This document shows, piece by piece, positions 63,871 through 64,000 of a stretch of DNA of 64,000 nt. Each line of letters begins with the position of its first letter. Position 1 is the stretch's first letter. Location of the stretch: positions 103,947,558 through 104,011,557 of the forward strand of contig CM054178.1 in the NCBI GenBank assembly GCA_028829895.1. Reading direction: 5' to 3'. The notes below the pieces were generated by a model. The model searched no databases. It was not told the origin of the DNA and saw nothing but the letters and a program-made list of their open reading frames with translations. This DNA is from Sinotaia quadrata. Lineage: Eukaryota; Mollusca; Gastropoda; Architaenioglossa; Viviparidae. Made by a program: the position numbers and the translations under genes.

Positions 63871-64000
63871 ACTGTTGCTTGCATCACATGATGATTGCTT
63901 GTATCACATGACCTGACAGACGTCTATAGGCTGAGGTTGCTTGCATCACATGATGATTGCTTGTATCTCGTGACCTGAGACAGACGTCTATGGATTGAGG
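63871..64000. repeat. 62-bp minisatellite running off the window
   Basis: GTTGCTTGCATCACATGATG then ATTGCTTGTATCACATGACC and AGACGTCTATRGRYTGAGG; GTTGCTTG is at 63874 and 63936. A third copy may begin beyond the right edge. Confidence 0.9.

Overview
This is an AT-rich, gene-poor stretch of a eukaryotic (animal) genome. Long simple-sequence arrays, many minisatellites, decayed transposon pieces and the absence of dense ORFs exclude a bacterial, organellar or viral source. The pieces of non-LTR retrotransposon, ZBED-type hAT transposon and FLYWCH zinc finger fit an invertebrate. Prolific (GATA)n and (CA)n arrays and minisatellites suggest a mollusc or another lophotrochozoan, but that placement is inference and no marker gene confirms it.

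Only one stretch looks like a real protein-coding exon: positions 28235-28780 (+), an intact 181-codon frame with a FLYWCH zinc finger and the basic linker that follows it in FLYWCH-MULE proteins, but no transposase domain. The DNA around 27300-28780 has more GC and CpG than its surroundings. A polyadenylation hexamer lies at 28916-28921.

Layout: 1-8570 holds minisatellites (34-58 bp units), CA tracts and one copy of a dispersed repeat (7621-7920). 8572-8862 is a decayed reverse transcriptase fragment. 9073-12316 holds four minisatellites, including a clean 11-copy 30-bp array, plus CTAT/GATA tracts. 15770-18230 is two large degenerate arrays. 19440-19830 is an inverted second copy of the dispersed repeat. 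20440-26260 holds more arrays, ending in a 53-55 bp array with a 175-bp higher-order repeat. 29890-37880 holds arrays and simple repeats. 38281-38660 is the third dispersed copy. 42760-42990 is an inverted partner of a repeat at 29890-30110. 43290-54980 is again dominated by GATA arrays and minisatellites.

The most interesting part is 54985-57134. A ZBED/hAT transposase pseudogene on the minus strand is interrupted by a 44-bp array and runs into a 29-bp array; both units are copies of the transposase coding sequence itself. A non-LTR retrotransposon C-terminal fragment on the plus strand abuts the 29-bp array. The whole block is bracketed by a 185-bp direct repeat with about three differences between copies. 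From 57135 to the right edge there are further GATA, CA and GA tracts and minisatellites, including two arrays that appear to share one ancestral unit.

No operon, CRISPR array, tRNA or rRNA was found. The window's character is tandem-repeat birth and transposon decay rather than a pathway. Repeat boundaries below are read by eye and can be off by several bases.
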